DNA of 64,000 nt from Rhodosorus marinus (GCA_029953675.1 JAMWBK010000003.1:1984001-2048000); one strand, 5' to 3'. Shown: positions 22,309-33,085, counted from the stretch's first letter. The notes: generated from the letters alone by a model not told the origin. Translations and numbers: made by a program.

Positions 22309-22484
22309 ATTTTAGAAACAACAAGCGTACAATAGTACGGTTGTTATAGGGGGGCATGAATTAAAAAAAAATAGCTACCTCAAGGGCAATGAAATGTAAC
22401 CAGCTTGGGTAGGAAATATCTCGATCGCCAGACTACGAAGCGATTAAAGAATACACGCGCAGATAACAACGGTTGGTGGTTGTT
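22309..22484. repeat. Left copy of an exact 176-bp flanking direct repeat
   Basis: Matches 23405-23580 in length and, as far as I can read, in every base. The two copies flank the LINE-B insertion directly, as a target-site duplication would. Confidence 0.92.
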
Positions 22485-23404
22485 CAAGCACGCACGGATG
22501 CGCTGCAAAATATCCTTTCTTGGGACTTGCACCGTGCTGCATATGGCCGACTCCTCGCGCAGATGGTCTCATCTTCTCGCGCTCGCGCCCGCCTACGTAG
22601 TCTTGGAGGGGTTCTTAGCTCTCAGTGGCTCATGACCGTACCAGCCTTTCCGCCACTCACACTGTCGGATTTCGAAGTGCGTACTTCACTGCGCTTATAC
22701 CTCGGCTTACAGCAGCCCCCTTGGCCGTACGAGATGGGTTCGTCGTGCCCTCTCTGCTCTCAGACTGAAGACAACGCAGATTTTGGCGCCCACCTGCTCG
22801 CTAGTTGCCCGGCGGTGAAAGGTGCTCGGACCCGCCGCCACACACGGATCTTGAACCTGTTATACCGGGAACTTCGGCCTATAGTCCAGCAAGCCGGTCT
22901 GGAAATCGAACGTGAGAAACCTTTACCCGTCGCGGACTTTCAAAATGATGAACGCCGTGTAGCCGACCTGGTGATAACCTGTGACGACAGCCGCCGTACC
23001 ACATACGTTGATCTTGCTGTTCCCAACCCTCAAGCTAGTCGTTATCTCCCGGCTGCGGGAGAGCGCCGTGGATCTGCCGCCGCCAGCATGAGACGCCGCA
23101 AAGAGATCAAATACGCGGGGGCTTTGTCTTCCCCTGGTGTTCGTGCTTCGGCACTAGCACATCGCTTGGTACCCCTGATCATTGAGTGCTTTGGGTTCAT
23201 GGACTCTGTTGGTTCTCGCTGGCTTCGGGAGTTGTTCCGCGAACGCCCTGACCGTCTTCAATCGTTGTTTACCCGCTTAAGTTTCCTGCTGTGGCGCATG
23301 AATGCCGCTTTGATGTTGGAGGCGCGAGTACTTCGCCGCGCTTAGTCTTTTTTTCCCCTCGGGTTTTTTTTTTTTTTTTCAGCCTCCGATTAAACCATTC
23401 ATTC
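22485..23404 (+). mobile_element. LINE-B non-LTR retrotransposon, 5'-truncated copy, 920 bp
   Basis: Carries the C-terminal part of the element protein as one open frame to 23345. The zinc motif is CPLC...GAHLLASC (C-x2-C...H-x4-C). A restriction-enzyme-like endonuclease core follows: ADLVITCDDSRRTTYVDLAV, then MRRRKEIKYAG, giving the D...D...K-x2-KY order of R2-type nucleases. A VPLIIECFGFMDSVGSRWL block, shared with LINE-A, completes it. The reverse transcriptase is missing. The 3' UTR has T runs and ends gattaaaccattcattc, an ATTC-repeat tail. The open frame suggests a fairly recent insertion. It is flanked by an exact 176-bp duplication. Confidence 0.9.
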
Positions 23405-23580
23405 ATTTTAGAAACAACAAGCGTACAATAGTACGGTTGTTATAGGGGGGCATGAATTAAAAAAAAATAGCTACCTCAAGGGCAATGAAATGTAACCAGC
23501 TTGGGTAGGAAATATCTCGATCGCCAGACTACGAAGCGATTAAAGAATACACGCGCAGATAACAACGGTTGGTGGTTGTT
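23405..23580. repeat. Right copy of the exact 176-bp flanking direct repeat
   Basis: Second copy of 22309-22484. It starts at attttagaaacaac straight after the ATTC tail and ends at ggttggtggttgtt, where pre-existing LINE 5' sequence resumes. Confidence 0.92.
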
Positions 23581-24036
23581 AGGGGGTTTTGACGTTCTCC
23601 GGGGGTTGCGGAGGTGTTTCTCTTTTTCTTCGGGTGGGTTCGAGTGCGTTTTTGGCGGGGATTTCCCTTGGACTCAGAAGGTGCCTGGTGGTTGTGCCCT
23701 TCTACGGCGTTCTATCGCGGTCCCCCTCGCGATGGCCGTGTCGAGCACCCCACCGTTGTCGGTGGAACTCCGGCTTGGGCGATTTGGCACGCTCGCCGAG
23801 CTGCCAGGTTGCTCCAAGGCTACCTGCAGAGGCCCTAGTCATTCATATGCTCGCGCTGTTGCTGTTGCTGCTGAGGCCAACCGCCTCCCGGAGCTGACTT
23901 CCTCCCTTGCCGCCTTTGCCAATGCCCCGAGTCCCGGCTCGCGGTCGGCGGCGGTGGCTGTCCCACCTGCCCCTGTCCCACCTGTGCCCGTTCCATCTGG
24001 GACGATCGCTGCGGGGACAGCTGTCCTTGCCCCAGT
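23581..24036 (+). mobile_element. LINE-A-type 5' region, first half, interrupted by LTR sequences
   Basis: GC-rich sequence with an open frame rich in Ala, Pro, Ser and Val (AVPPAPVPPVPVPSG), resembling the N-terminal linker of a non-LTR retrotransposon protein. It breaks at the ggtcc target site and continues at 28940-29116, where RPSYSQVLRRGTVEARAEAL matches the start of the longest LINE-A copy (LRRGSVEARPEAL near 36694). The gypsy element therefore landed in an older LINE copy. Confidence 0.65.
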
Positions 24037-24041
24037 GGTCC

Positions 24042-24268
24042 TGTTAGAAACTCTTTGAGCCAACTTGTCTTTACTCAATTCTAGGTCTCAAGATCTAGCA
24101 AAGCTAGGTCTTATATAGTCTTGGTTACTGTAAACTAAGACGTACCTGACAGTAAAGTAGAAACTGTTGGATACTATCACACTAGCGTCTTACACTAAAG
24201 TAGGGATCTTGCACTAAAGTAGGGAGTGTCTTACACAGATTACACAGCTGTCAGGGCAAGTTCTAACA
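24042..24268. repeat. Extra LTR (solo-LTR-like), 227 bp
   Basis: Begins tgttagaaactc and ends ttctaaca, a TG...CA inverted terminus. It is closely similar to the two LTRs of the adjacent gypsy element. It is flanked by ggtcc at 24037-24041 and at 24269-24273, the second of which is also the left flank of the full element. Confidence 0.93.
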
Positions 24269-24273
24269 GGTCC

Positions 24274-24499
24274 TGTTGGAACTCTTCTAACCAACTGGTC
24301 TTTACTTAATTCTAGGTCTCAAGATCTAGCAAAGCTAGGTCTCATATAGTCTTGGTTACTGTAAACTAAGACGTACCTGACAGTAAAGTAGAAAGTGTTG
24401 GCTACTAGCACACTAGCGTCTTACACTAAAGTAGGGATCTTACACTAAAGTAGGGAGCGTCTTACACAGATTACGCAGCTGTCAGGGCAAGTTCTAACA
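24274..24499 (-). repeat. 3' LTR of the gypsy element, 226 bp
   Basis: Starts tgttggaactc, ends ttctaaca in plus-strand reading. A purine-rich tract (ggcgggaggaa in minus reading) directly precedes its start on the minus strand, as expected for a polypurine tract. It contains two actaaagtaggga units. Confidence 0.93.
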
Positions 24500-24628
24500 T
24501 TCCTCCCGCCGAGTTTGGGGACAAACTCAAGAAGTTGAAGGTAGCGCGTAAAGCATCTTGCGATAATTGAGGTAGTGTCGTAAGCGTCGTCGAGGTTGTA
24601 GATCGGTCGGGTAGTCCGGCTCGGGTAT

Positions 24629-26076
24629 TCAAGTCGCATCAGTCCAGGATTCCTTTTCGCGATAACATAGGAACTGTCGGATCCCGTTAGCCGCATGGCG
24701 GACCCCCAATACCGACAGGATCGGTAGCGTTGAATAGAGATCCGATTGGAGAGGGATACTCCGCATCGGAGAATTCGGAGGACACGTAGGGGCACCTTTT
24801 AGCAAGGAAACGTGAAATGTCGAATGTATGCGCATCTCATCCGGTAACTGCAGAGTGTATGCCACGTCAGAGTGTTTCTCGATCACGGGAAACGGGCCCA
24901 ACCATCGAGGTTGGAAGCGGGTTGGGCCCTCCAGTGAGAGATTCTTCGTTGACAAATAAACGTAATCGCCGATGTGGAACACCTTCGCATGACGGTGGGT
25001 ATTAGCGGATGCCGCAGATAATTCTTGTGCCAGGTTCAGTGATTTGCGTGCATCTGCAAGAATTCGCTGATGTCGTTGGGAGAACGCAGTAGCGGCATCG
25101 GGGAGGTTCTCAATTTGCGTGGTAGGTAGTGAGACATCCAAGTGGAGCCGCGGATGCCCCCCTGTTAACAGGAAATATGGTGAATACCCCGTGCTGGCTG
25201 AGGGATGATTGTTATACGCCAGCTGAAGTAGCGGGAGGCTCTGCACCCACGTGCGATTTGTACAGCAGCATCTCAGCATGATTTGAAGTGTCTGATTCAC
25301 GCGCTCCGTCTGACCGTCCGTTTCAGGATGGTATGCCGTGGACAATAGTTGTTGAATGCCCAGTAAGTGCATTAGGTGGCGCCAAAAAGTTGCCGTGAAG
25401 ACTGGATCGCGATCTGTGACAAAACTCCGTGGCAATCCGAACCAGGCGACGATATGTTGCAGGATAAGTGTTGCCACTCCTTCCGCGGTTACCATTTTCG
25501 TCGTCGGGATAAATACGGCGTACTTCGTGAGTCGATCGACCACAACTAGTATAGCGTCATTACCCGCGATACTGGGAAAGCCTGTTATGAAGTCCATAGT
25601 CCAGTCGACCGAGCGATTCTCCGGATTTGCGAGCGGTTGCAGCTTGCCCTGGATGCGCTGAAGTGGTTGTTCACGGGCGCATATCTCGCATTGTTGTGCG
25701 CGCGTGAAAATGTCTTTCCTCATGGTAGGCCAGTAATAGCGTCGTCGCACCACACGGTAAGTAGCTTGTGCGCCGAAATGGCCTGCCGTTAGAGACTGGT
25801 GGTGCTCATCGATGACCTGACTAACACGGCGTTCGGGTACGCAAAGTCGTGCATGGAGGAATAATAGACCCTATAAAGTTTTCGTTGTAAACCCTCAAAC
25901 TGGTCCGGGCTTCGAAATTGCGTGCAGAATTCTGGATCGGCTTGGTACTCTGGAGTCCAATCGGCTTCCATCGTGACGCGGGTGCCTCGTAGTGCGTCGC
26001 GACTCAGTGCATCCGCGACGTTTATCTTGCCGAGTACGTATTGAACCTCAAAGGAGTAGGGTAGTAATATATTCAC
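24629..26076 (-). pseudogene. Gypsy integrase, broken by frameshift and stops
   Basis: The zinc-binding HHCC region (HHQSL, then TAGHF, then CEIC) precedes the catalytic core with DWTMDFITGFPS, FVTDRDPVF and an Asp-Asp-35-Glu spacing ending in PETDGQTERVNQTL. Between about 25755 and 25790 a stop and a change of frame split the HHCC region from the preceding part. The core frame then runs unbroken to 24629, where a TGA interrupts the chromodomain-like end. Confidence 0.9.
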
Positions 26077-27309
26077 GTACCGCGCCTGCCGACCGACGAG
26101 TTAATGTCGTCTGTGTTTGCGAGAAGCGTAGCGGGTTATGGTCCGTACGCACAGTGAACTGTTGCCCATCAAGATACACGGACCACCTGCGGATGGCCAG
26201 GACGATGGCGTAGAGTTCTTTCTCGTACGTACTATAGCGTTTCTCGGTACTATTGAAGGATCGGGACATATACGCCACGGGCACCTCCTGATCCTGGCGA
26301 GTCTGGAATAGTATAGCACCCACCCCGGTGTCGCTCGCGTCCGTGTGCACGATGAAGGGGAGGATCGGATCAACCATGTACAGCATGGTGGTTGCTGATA
26401 TGGCGGATTTTAACCCATCAAAGGCTTGTTGTTCGTCCGCGTGCCAACCCCACTTCTGGTCCTTCTTCGTTAGCCTGTGGAGGGGCGCCGCCACTTGGGC
26501 GAAGTGTGGTACAAAGGGGCGCAAGACGTTCGCGAAACCCATGAAGGCCCGTAGCTCCTTAACCGTCGTTGGCGTCCTCCAATTCTGAATTGCTTGTCCT
26601 TCTCCGGATCGGGACGTCGAGTGCCTCCCGCGAAGATTTGGCCTAGGTAGCAAACTTGGCCTAAACCAAAACCGCACTTCGAGTATTTGAAGATCAACTG
26701 ATGCTGCTCGAGGCGTCGTAGCACCTTTCGAACATCGTCCTGGTGTTGTCTGTCATCTGGGGAATATACCAGAATGTCGTCAACGTATAACACCACGCAC
26801 TGGTTGAGAAGATCATATAATACGTCTGTCAAGTAGCGGATGAATGCCGAGGGCGCATTCTTCAACCCAAACGGCATGACATTCCATTGGTATTGTCCGA
26901 AGCACGTGACAAAGGCCGTCTTCTCGCGTGATGCCTGTTCAATAGGCAACTGCCAATATCCAGAGCGAAGGTCTAACGTTGTGAAAACCCGAGCGCTGCT
27001 CAGGTTATCCAATAGCTCCTTCACTCTAGGCGGGGTCGTTCTTTCCCGCACGGTGATCTGGTTCAACTGGCGATAGTCGATGCAGAGGCGTCGCCCACCG
27101 TCTTTTTTGTCCACGTGCAACACAGGTGCAGCATACGGACTTCTGCTGCGTGAGATAAGTCCCTGCTCTTCCAAGTCGTGCAATTCTCCTTGTAGCCGCT
27201 CTCGGTCGACCCGTGACATCGAATATTCGCGTTGAGCTGGTGTACTCGCCCGTGGTTCCGATTCGATTTTGAGTGCATATCGTTGCCGGTTCTTCGGTGG
27301 CAACGGCAC
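26048..27309 (-). pseudogene. Gypsy reverse transcriptase and RNase H, frameshifted
   Basis: RT motifs: VDKKDGGRRLCIDYRQLN, TTLDLRSGYWQLPI, MPFGLKNAPSAF and the catalytic VVLYVDDILVYS. The frame changes near 26600-26680, after which RNase H appears with VHTDASDTGVGAILFQ, YEKELYAIVLAIRRW and RTDHNPL. Domain order and motif quality are typical of Ty3/gypsy. Confidence 0.92.
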
Positions 27310-27890
27310 AATGTATCTTGGAAAACTTGGGGAAACTCTTTCCGGATGACCGTACCAAACCTCTTTCCTGGGTCGGCAACCTGGTCCTTTCCGCCTTTCT
27401 CTAGGCCTTCCTCTTTCCGGATGACCGCGCCAGACCTCTCCCCTATTTCTTCCTCAGTTTCCATACTTGTTATCCCACGCATGCTGGTGTCTTCCGCTCC
27501 CACTACCAGCTGTGGGGGCTCCGCGCTACAATCGATAGTTATTCGATGTTGCCTCAAGAAGTCGAGACCTAAGTATACATCGTGGCTTAGATGCTTGAAT
27601 ATTCGCACCTTCGTCTTGAATTGTCGTCCCTGGAGTGTGATCGTTGTCTCCGTCACTCCGGGGCTGATCACGGTCTCCTCACCGACGGCCAACCCGTAAG
27701 TCCGTGGCTCGTCGTACCTTGGTAGGTTGGCGGCTTTCGCAACGTCCTCTCTAATTGCCGTCACCGCACCGGTGTCGATGAGACATTCCACCGGTTCCGC
27801 CGCCACCACGCCTATTGCAGTTAGGCTTGCATTACCCCGTTGCTGTAACCCAACGGTTAGGATGCTGGTCGTTAGACTCTCGGACGGCAT
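27063..27890 (-). pseudogene. Gypsy aspartic protease region
   Basis: Contains the active-site motif CLIDTGAVTAI (Asp-Thr-Gly) and the flap/second-strand region ending DVYLGLDFLRQH. The domain is complete, but the frame then slips before the reverse transcriptase. A short imperfect duplication (cctctttcc...ggatgaccg...ccagacctct) near 27345-27440 lies at the slip and may have caused it. Confidence 0.85.
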
Positions 27891-27907
27891 CCCTCGTCCG
27901 GAGTCCG

Positions 27908-28638
27908 TCAGTTTTCCTCCTGCAGGCTCGACAAGCGTGCCACCTCCGCCTGCAAATATGCCAGTCGTTGGGGGCAGTCTCGTTTAACGTGTCCTATCTC
28001 TCCACACAGGTAGCAGGTTGGCGGCGCTCCCATGCTTCGAGTGTGTGGTCGACGCGGTGAAGTTGTGCGGGGTTTGCTTCTGGGTGGATCCGAGGATCCC
28101 TTCGTCGCTTCCTTCGGCATCTCGTGGGCACCCGCCAGGCTTAATGCGATTGCTTTCGCTTCTTCATAATCTTGGGTCGACCATAATAGACGAAGTCCCG
28201 CTAACGACCAGTCAAGTCCGCCTTAAAACGCTCAAGCTCTTCAGAGTCGCTGATGAACTCGCCCAACTGCATGAAAAGTTCATCGAGATAGTCGACATAA
28301 CGGGTGACATCGGGGCTGCGTTGTCGAGCGCTGCGCGGTTTGGCCCGGACTCGCTCGATATTTTCGTGAGGTTCGAACTGTCCTCGCAGGGCCTGTTCGA
28401 AATCTTCGAGAGAGTCCAGTGCCTCCGGGATGCCATCCGCCGCCTGCCGAAGACCCTGGTACCAGACCTGGGCCTGGGCCTTCAAAAGCAGTCGCGCGTA
28501 CTGGACTGACTGCCGGCCGGAGTCTGCTACGTGATGGAAGTTCAGGTAGCCACGCAGTGAGGCCACGAACGTTTGAATCCTGACGAAATCCCGCTTGCCG
28601 TTGTAAGCCTCGGGCGGGGGTATAGTAAACGTAGTCAT
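27908..28638 (-). pseudogene. Gypsy Gag-like region with CCHC zinc knuckle, interrupted
   Basis: First part (from the ATG at 28638 to a stop near 28201) has a retrotransposon Gag pattern: W-x-QGLRQAADG followed by ALDSLEDFEQALRGQF. After the stop, a second frame at 28120-27908 holds CYLCGEIGHVKRDC, a C-x2-C-x4-H-x4-C nucleic-acid-binding knuckle. The stop and frame change show decay. Confidence 0.88.
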
Positions 28639-28728
28639 CTGAAGTTGGCTACTCGAGTCCACCAGCTTCCGCTAGATCGCACCTCCCTCTGTTCGTATCC
28701 TCTTAAACCTTTGAGCGATGAGACCACC

Positions 28729-28934
28729 GTTGGAACTCTTCTAACCAACTTGTCTTTACTTAATTCTAGGTCTCAAGATCTAGCAAAGCTAGGTCTCATA
28801 TAATCTTGGTTACTGTAAACTAAGACGTACCTGACAGTAAAGTAGAAACTGTTGGATACTAGCACACTAGCGTCTTACACTAAAGTAGGGAGTGTCTTAC
28901 ACAGATTACGCAGATGTCAAGGCAAGTTCTAACA
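28729..28934 (-). repeat. 5' LTR of the gypsy element, 206 bp
   Basis: Same sequence as the other LTRs but about 20 bp shorter, because one of two near-identical units (actaaagtagggatcttac) is missing. Its first base differs (c for t). Followed by the ggtcc target repeat at 28935-28939. Confidence 0.93.
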
Positions 28935-28939
28935 GGTCC

Positions 28940-29116
28940 AGTCGACCCGAGCCCCTTGGGCAGATTCCTCAGTATCTGGCCCTGTGCCCCATGCTGCTCC
29001 TTCTTGCCCAGCGCGTCCTTCCTATTCCCAAGTCCTCCGGCGTGGGACTGTTGAGGCCCGAGCGGAGGCCCTGGTAAGTGCTTTCCCGCCTGAGCCCGCT
29101 GTTGACTCTGTTCGAC
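28940..29116 (+). mobile_element. LINE-A 5' region, second half
   Basis: Continuation of 23581-24036 on the far side of the LTR element. The coding frame reads RPSYSQVLRRGTVEARAEAL and FPPEPAVDSV, matching the head of the longest copy near 36690-36775. It is cut off abruptly where an inverted LINE-A 3' end begins (gatccgtttattcag). Confidence 0.7.
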
Positions 29117-31307
29117 GATCCGTTTATTCAGAGGCTAACTACCCTGAGAAGCGAGAGACAAGACGCTGGCGGTGCGCGTCCACAAACAAAGCAGAATTGG
29201 AGCGCCACAGGGTCAAAGAAAGCTCCGTGAGCACACTATCTAAACGCCCTGGGTCGTAGCGAAACAGAGCTCACAGCCAGCGAGAACCTACACTATCTAT
29301 CAAGCCAAAGCACTCAATAATGAGGGGGACGAACCGGTATGTCACCGCCGAATCGCGAAAGGTAGGGTTCGACATCGCTGCCGCGTACTGCGAATCTTTC
29401 ACTTGCCGCATGGACCGAGCTGCAGCTCCTCGACGCCGAGCCGACGCAGGCAGGTACCTGGTCGGTCGCCTGAGGACAAGGGATGGAGGGAGAGGTCAAT
29501 GTACTCACTGCGACGCGCATTGAGGTCAGTCACAACGAGATCCGCCACCCGCTCTACCGCTGGGGCGTCACTCTCATCAGTAATTTCCGATGCCGCAGCC
29601 AGAGGGACCTCATACTCCACTTCTCGGTCCGTACCGAGCGATTGAGAACGAAGGCAGCGGAACAGCAAGCGGTTGAGCCGCGTATGGCGTCTGCCAACAG
29701 ATGCGCACCATGATCACCCCACGGCACATTGGCCTCGCACAATGCGCAGCTAGAATCCCGCTCAACAGTCCAAGGGGGTTGCGGGAAGCCCAGGTAAAGT
29801 CGTGAGCTTACACGAAGTTCGAGATCGGTAAGCGCCAACCGCCGATACGCAGGTATGACCTTGAAGAAACGGGAGCTGAGACTCCCCGCGCAGGCGAGCC
29901 AGAGTCGACGCCGAGCACGAAGGTAAACTCAGAAGGGTGGCATACGAGTCCCGATGTATGTCCCACGAAAGGGTTTTTTCGATTACATCGGTCCTCGAAG
30001 GGGCGGGACCCGACCGGGAAACGCCCCCCCCCTCCGGCGGCCTCGACGGCACAGCCACGGCGTCAATATCCTCGGCAGTTTCTACACCATTTCCAACACA
30101 CGGTGCTGCAGCAGAGACTCCCGAATGCTGGCCACCGAGGTAGTCAAGAACTGCCGCCCAGGAATCGCACCGAGCCTGGGTACCACTCGGCAGGGTGGTA
30201 CATTGTTGAAAAGCGGCCACCAGTTCCGGAAAAAAAACCCCCGAGCCGTGGGGCCAGAGTCCCGTCCAGTCGCCCAACCCGAAGTCCACTCAACAAACCA
30301 CTAACATGCGGATCACACTCCGCAGACCATGTATTAAGCGCATTGGCCCACGAACTCACCACAGCCGCCGGCTGGATCGCCGCGTAAGATCCCACAGCCA
30401 GCCCACCCAACCGCACGGGCAACGCGATCTGCCGGTGAAGGACGTGCTTTTCTGCATCCCCCAAACAGATAGCTCAGCATCCATCAGCGTGCCTAGCACG
30501 TCCCTCGCTCGTCGGTCTGCGCGGAGCGCCAGCCAAGACCCCGCACTCGGAGGGTGGCTGCCGCTAAAAATAGGTCAGCCTCTAGCACGCGCTGAACCGG
30601 AAGATGAGCAGAGCGGTCTGGAGGTACCCTTCTGGGGGACTGCACAGCTCAGTCAGGAGTTCATCCTGATGACTCAGGAACGCGGTGAGGCTGCGTTCAA
30701 CAAATATCGGGGTGCCTACGGGGACACCGAACAGAAGGAACCCCTCAGCTCGCCAAATATCTCGGAACCTGGATGGAACCGCGTCCGCGGTGCAGTGAGA
30801 CCCCCCCTAGAAATCTCACTTGGCATGGTTGATACGCAGCCCCACCAAGGAAGCCACCTAGCCGAAACAATCGTAGGCCGGCACCAGATCGTCGGGAGTG
30901 CCAAGAAGCGTCACATCGTCATAGAAGGCGACCGCACGGACCCGCGGGAACTGATGTTTCAGCTGCAACAGCATCAGTGCAATCCATAGGAGTGCAGGAA
31001 CGGCCCTAAGGGATCACCCTGCTGCACACCCGTATGAGCCGCAAAGGTGTGGCTCTCGGCACCCAAGGTGACAAATCGGGGCCCGTTCGGCGCTTCACCA
31101 TATACGCGGCGTAAGAACGGGAAGCCAGAGGGGAAAAGCTGACGAACTACCTCAAGCGCGTGTGCTCGAGACACACTGTTAAACGCGTTGGCGAGATCCA
31201 CAGAAAGCGTGCCCAAGGGCTCATCGCGGAGACCGTCCAGCTGCAGGATACGCAGCACCAGTTTTCACAGCCACCTGAATAGCCGACGCCGTCTCGCCCC
31301 TACCGAC
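29117..31307 (-). mobile_element. LINE-A copy, minus strand, 5' truncated, about 2.2 kb
   Basis: Runs from the 3' terminus (gatccgtttattcag on the plus strand) back through the nuclease, zinc and RT regions. RT motif A (TLSVDLANAFNSVSR) and motif B (HTGVQQGDPLGPFLH) are readable on the minus strand near 31000-31250. Many frameshifts make it non-functional. It meets the next, plus-strand copy head to head at about 31307. Confidence 0.88.
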
Positions 31308-32050
31308 ACCGTCTCGAACTTCGTGTAAGCTTACGACTTTACCTGGGCTTGCCGCAACCCCCTTGGCCTGTTGAGCGGGATTCTAGATGCGCATTGTGCG
31401 GGGCCAATGTGCCGTGGGGTGATTATGGTGCGCATCTGCTGGCGTCTTGTGCGGAGGTTCAAGGGGCCCGGACCAGACGCCATACGCGGCTCAACCGCTT
31501 GCTTTTTCGCTACCCTCGTTCTCAATCGCTTGGTACGGACCGAGAAGTGGAGTATGAGGTCCCTCTGGCGGTGGCATCGGAAATTGCTGATGAGAGTGGC
31601 GCTCCAGCGGTACAGCAGGTGGCGGATCTCGTTGTTACTGAACTCAATGCGCGTCGCAGTGAGTACATTGACCTCTCCCTCCATCCCTTGTCCTCAGGCG
31701 AGCAGGTACCTGCCTGCGTCGGCTCGGCGTCGAGGAGCTGCAGCGCGGTCCATGCGGCAAGTGAAAGATTCGCAGTACGCGGCAGCGATGTCAAACCCTA
31801 CCTTTCGCGATTCGGCGGTGACATACCGGTTCGTCCCCCTCATTATTGAGTGCTTTGGCTTGATAGATAGTGTAGGTTCTCGCTGGCTGCGAGCTCTGTT
31901 TCGCAACGACCCAGGGCGTTTAGATAGTGTGCTCACGGAGCTTTCTTTGACCCTGTGGCGCTCCAATTCTGCTTTCTTTGTGTACGCGCGTCATCAGCGT
32001 CTTGTCACTGGCTTCTCAGGGTAGTTAGCTTCGGAATAAACGGATCATCG
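31308..32050 (+). mobile_element. LINE-A copy, plus strand, 3' third
   Basis: Zinc motif (CALCGANVPWGDYG, then HLLASC in the correct frame), nuclease core (DLVVTELNARRSEYIDLS, MRQVKDSQYA) and VPLIIECFGLIDSVGSRWL, ending with gggtagttagc, gaataaacggatcatcg. At least one frameshift separates the nuclease from the C-terminal block. Confidence 0.88.
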
Positions 32051-32159
32051 ACCGTTTAACAAGCGGGGGAAAGACCGCTGAAAGCAGCCTCCCACGAAAG
32101 AACACTTAGGCACCCAAAATTGCGCCAAACCCAACTCCAGACCACAATCACAATCCAAA

Positions 32160-33085
32160 ACCCCGTCATGTAAATAGTTCAGATAGAGAGTGTCTCGAGA
32201 TGTAACCTGTGCGGTGGCTCACTGCCGTGCGGTGATTTTGGTGGGCACTTGTTGCCATCTTGTCCGCATGTTCAAGGGGCCCGGACTCGACGCCATACGC
32301 GGCTCAACCGCTTGCTCTTCCGCTATCTTCGTTCTCAGGTGCTGGACACGGGCCGGGATGTGAAGTATGAGGTCCCCGTGCTGGTGGCAATGGCAATTGA
32401 TCCGTTTATTCAACTACTGATGAGGCTGATGCCACCGTGGTGCGACGGGTAGCGGACCTAATGGTCACTGATCTGAGCGCTGGTCGGAGTGAGTACATCG
32501 ACCTTTCTAATCCTTGTCCTCAGGCTACCAGATACCTGCCAGCGTCTGCTCAACGCCGAGGTGCTGCAGCTCGGTCAATGCGGCAACTGAAGAAATCCCA
32601 GTACGCTGCGGCTATTTTATACTCTACGCTTCGCGATTCGGCATTGTCCTATCGGTTTGTTCCCCTCTTCATCAAGTGCTTTGGTTTAGTTGACAGTGTA
32701 GGTTCTCGTTGGCTTCGGGGCTCTTTTGGACCAACCCAGGGGGTATTGATAGCCTCATCACGGAGCTATCCTTGACCTTGTGGGGTAGAAATGCTGCTTT
32801 ATTTTTGGACGCACGTCATCGATCGATCCGTTTATTCAGAGGCTAACTACCCTGAGAAGGGAGAGACAAGACGCTATTGACGCGCGTCCACAAACAAAGC
32901 AGAATTGGAGCGCCACAGGGTCAAAGAAAGCTCCGTGAGCAGACTATCTGACCCAGGGCGTATATCTATACGCCCTGGGTCGTTGCGAAACAGAGCTCAC
33001 AGCCAGCGAGAACCTACACTATCTACGTCATCAGCGTTTGTTTCTCGCTTCTCAGGGTAGTTAGGCTCTGAATAAACGGATCAGA
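32160..33085 (+). mobile_element. LINE-A diverged subfamily copy, interrupted by a younger insertion
   Basis: Carries a diverged zinc motif (CNLCGGSLPCGDFGG), nuclease and C-terminal block (AALFLDARHQRL-type), ending gggtagttaggctctgaataaacggatca at about 33085. It is split by the 204-bp minus-strand LINE-A insertion at 32821-33024. Another tiny scrap (gatccgtttattca) sits near 32399. Decayed. Confidence 0.8.
32821..33024 (-). mobile_element. LINE-A 3' fragment, 204 bp, nested, with 8-bp target duplication
   Basis: Inserted into the diverged copy. The target repeat acgtcatc is at 32813-32820 and again at 33025-33032. The insert contains a perfect palindrome, gacccagggcgtata-tc-tatacgccctgggtc, around 32948-32980, which is absent from other copies and looks like a small inverted duplication. 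Confidence 0.88.

Larger units (their letters stand above)
24274..28934 (-). mobile_element. Ty3/gypsy LTR retrotransposon, full length but decayed, 4.66 kb
   Basis: Transcribed from the minus strand: 5' LTR, Gag with a CCHC knuckle, protease, reverse transcriptase, RNase H, integrase, 3' LTR. Protease-RT-RNaseH-integrase order places it in Ty3/gypsy. Flanking 5-bp repeats ggtcc (24269-24273 and 28935-28939) mark the insertion. Several frameshifts and in-frame stops divide gag and pol, so it cannot be autonomous as it stands. Near its 3' end an integrase-C-terminal sequence resembles a chromodomain (SWTDAT followed by a stop where a Trp codon is expected). A possible primer-binding site (tggtctcatcgctc) lies next to the 5' LTR, but I cannot name its tRNA. 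Confidence 0.95.

Noticed and set aside
28700-28728. Primer-binding site assignment for the gypsy element
   Set aside because: A TGG-starting segment lies next to the LTR, but I cannot match it to a named tRNA from sequence alone.
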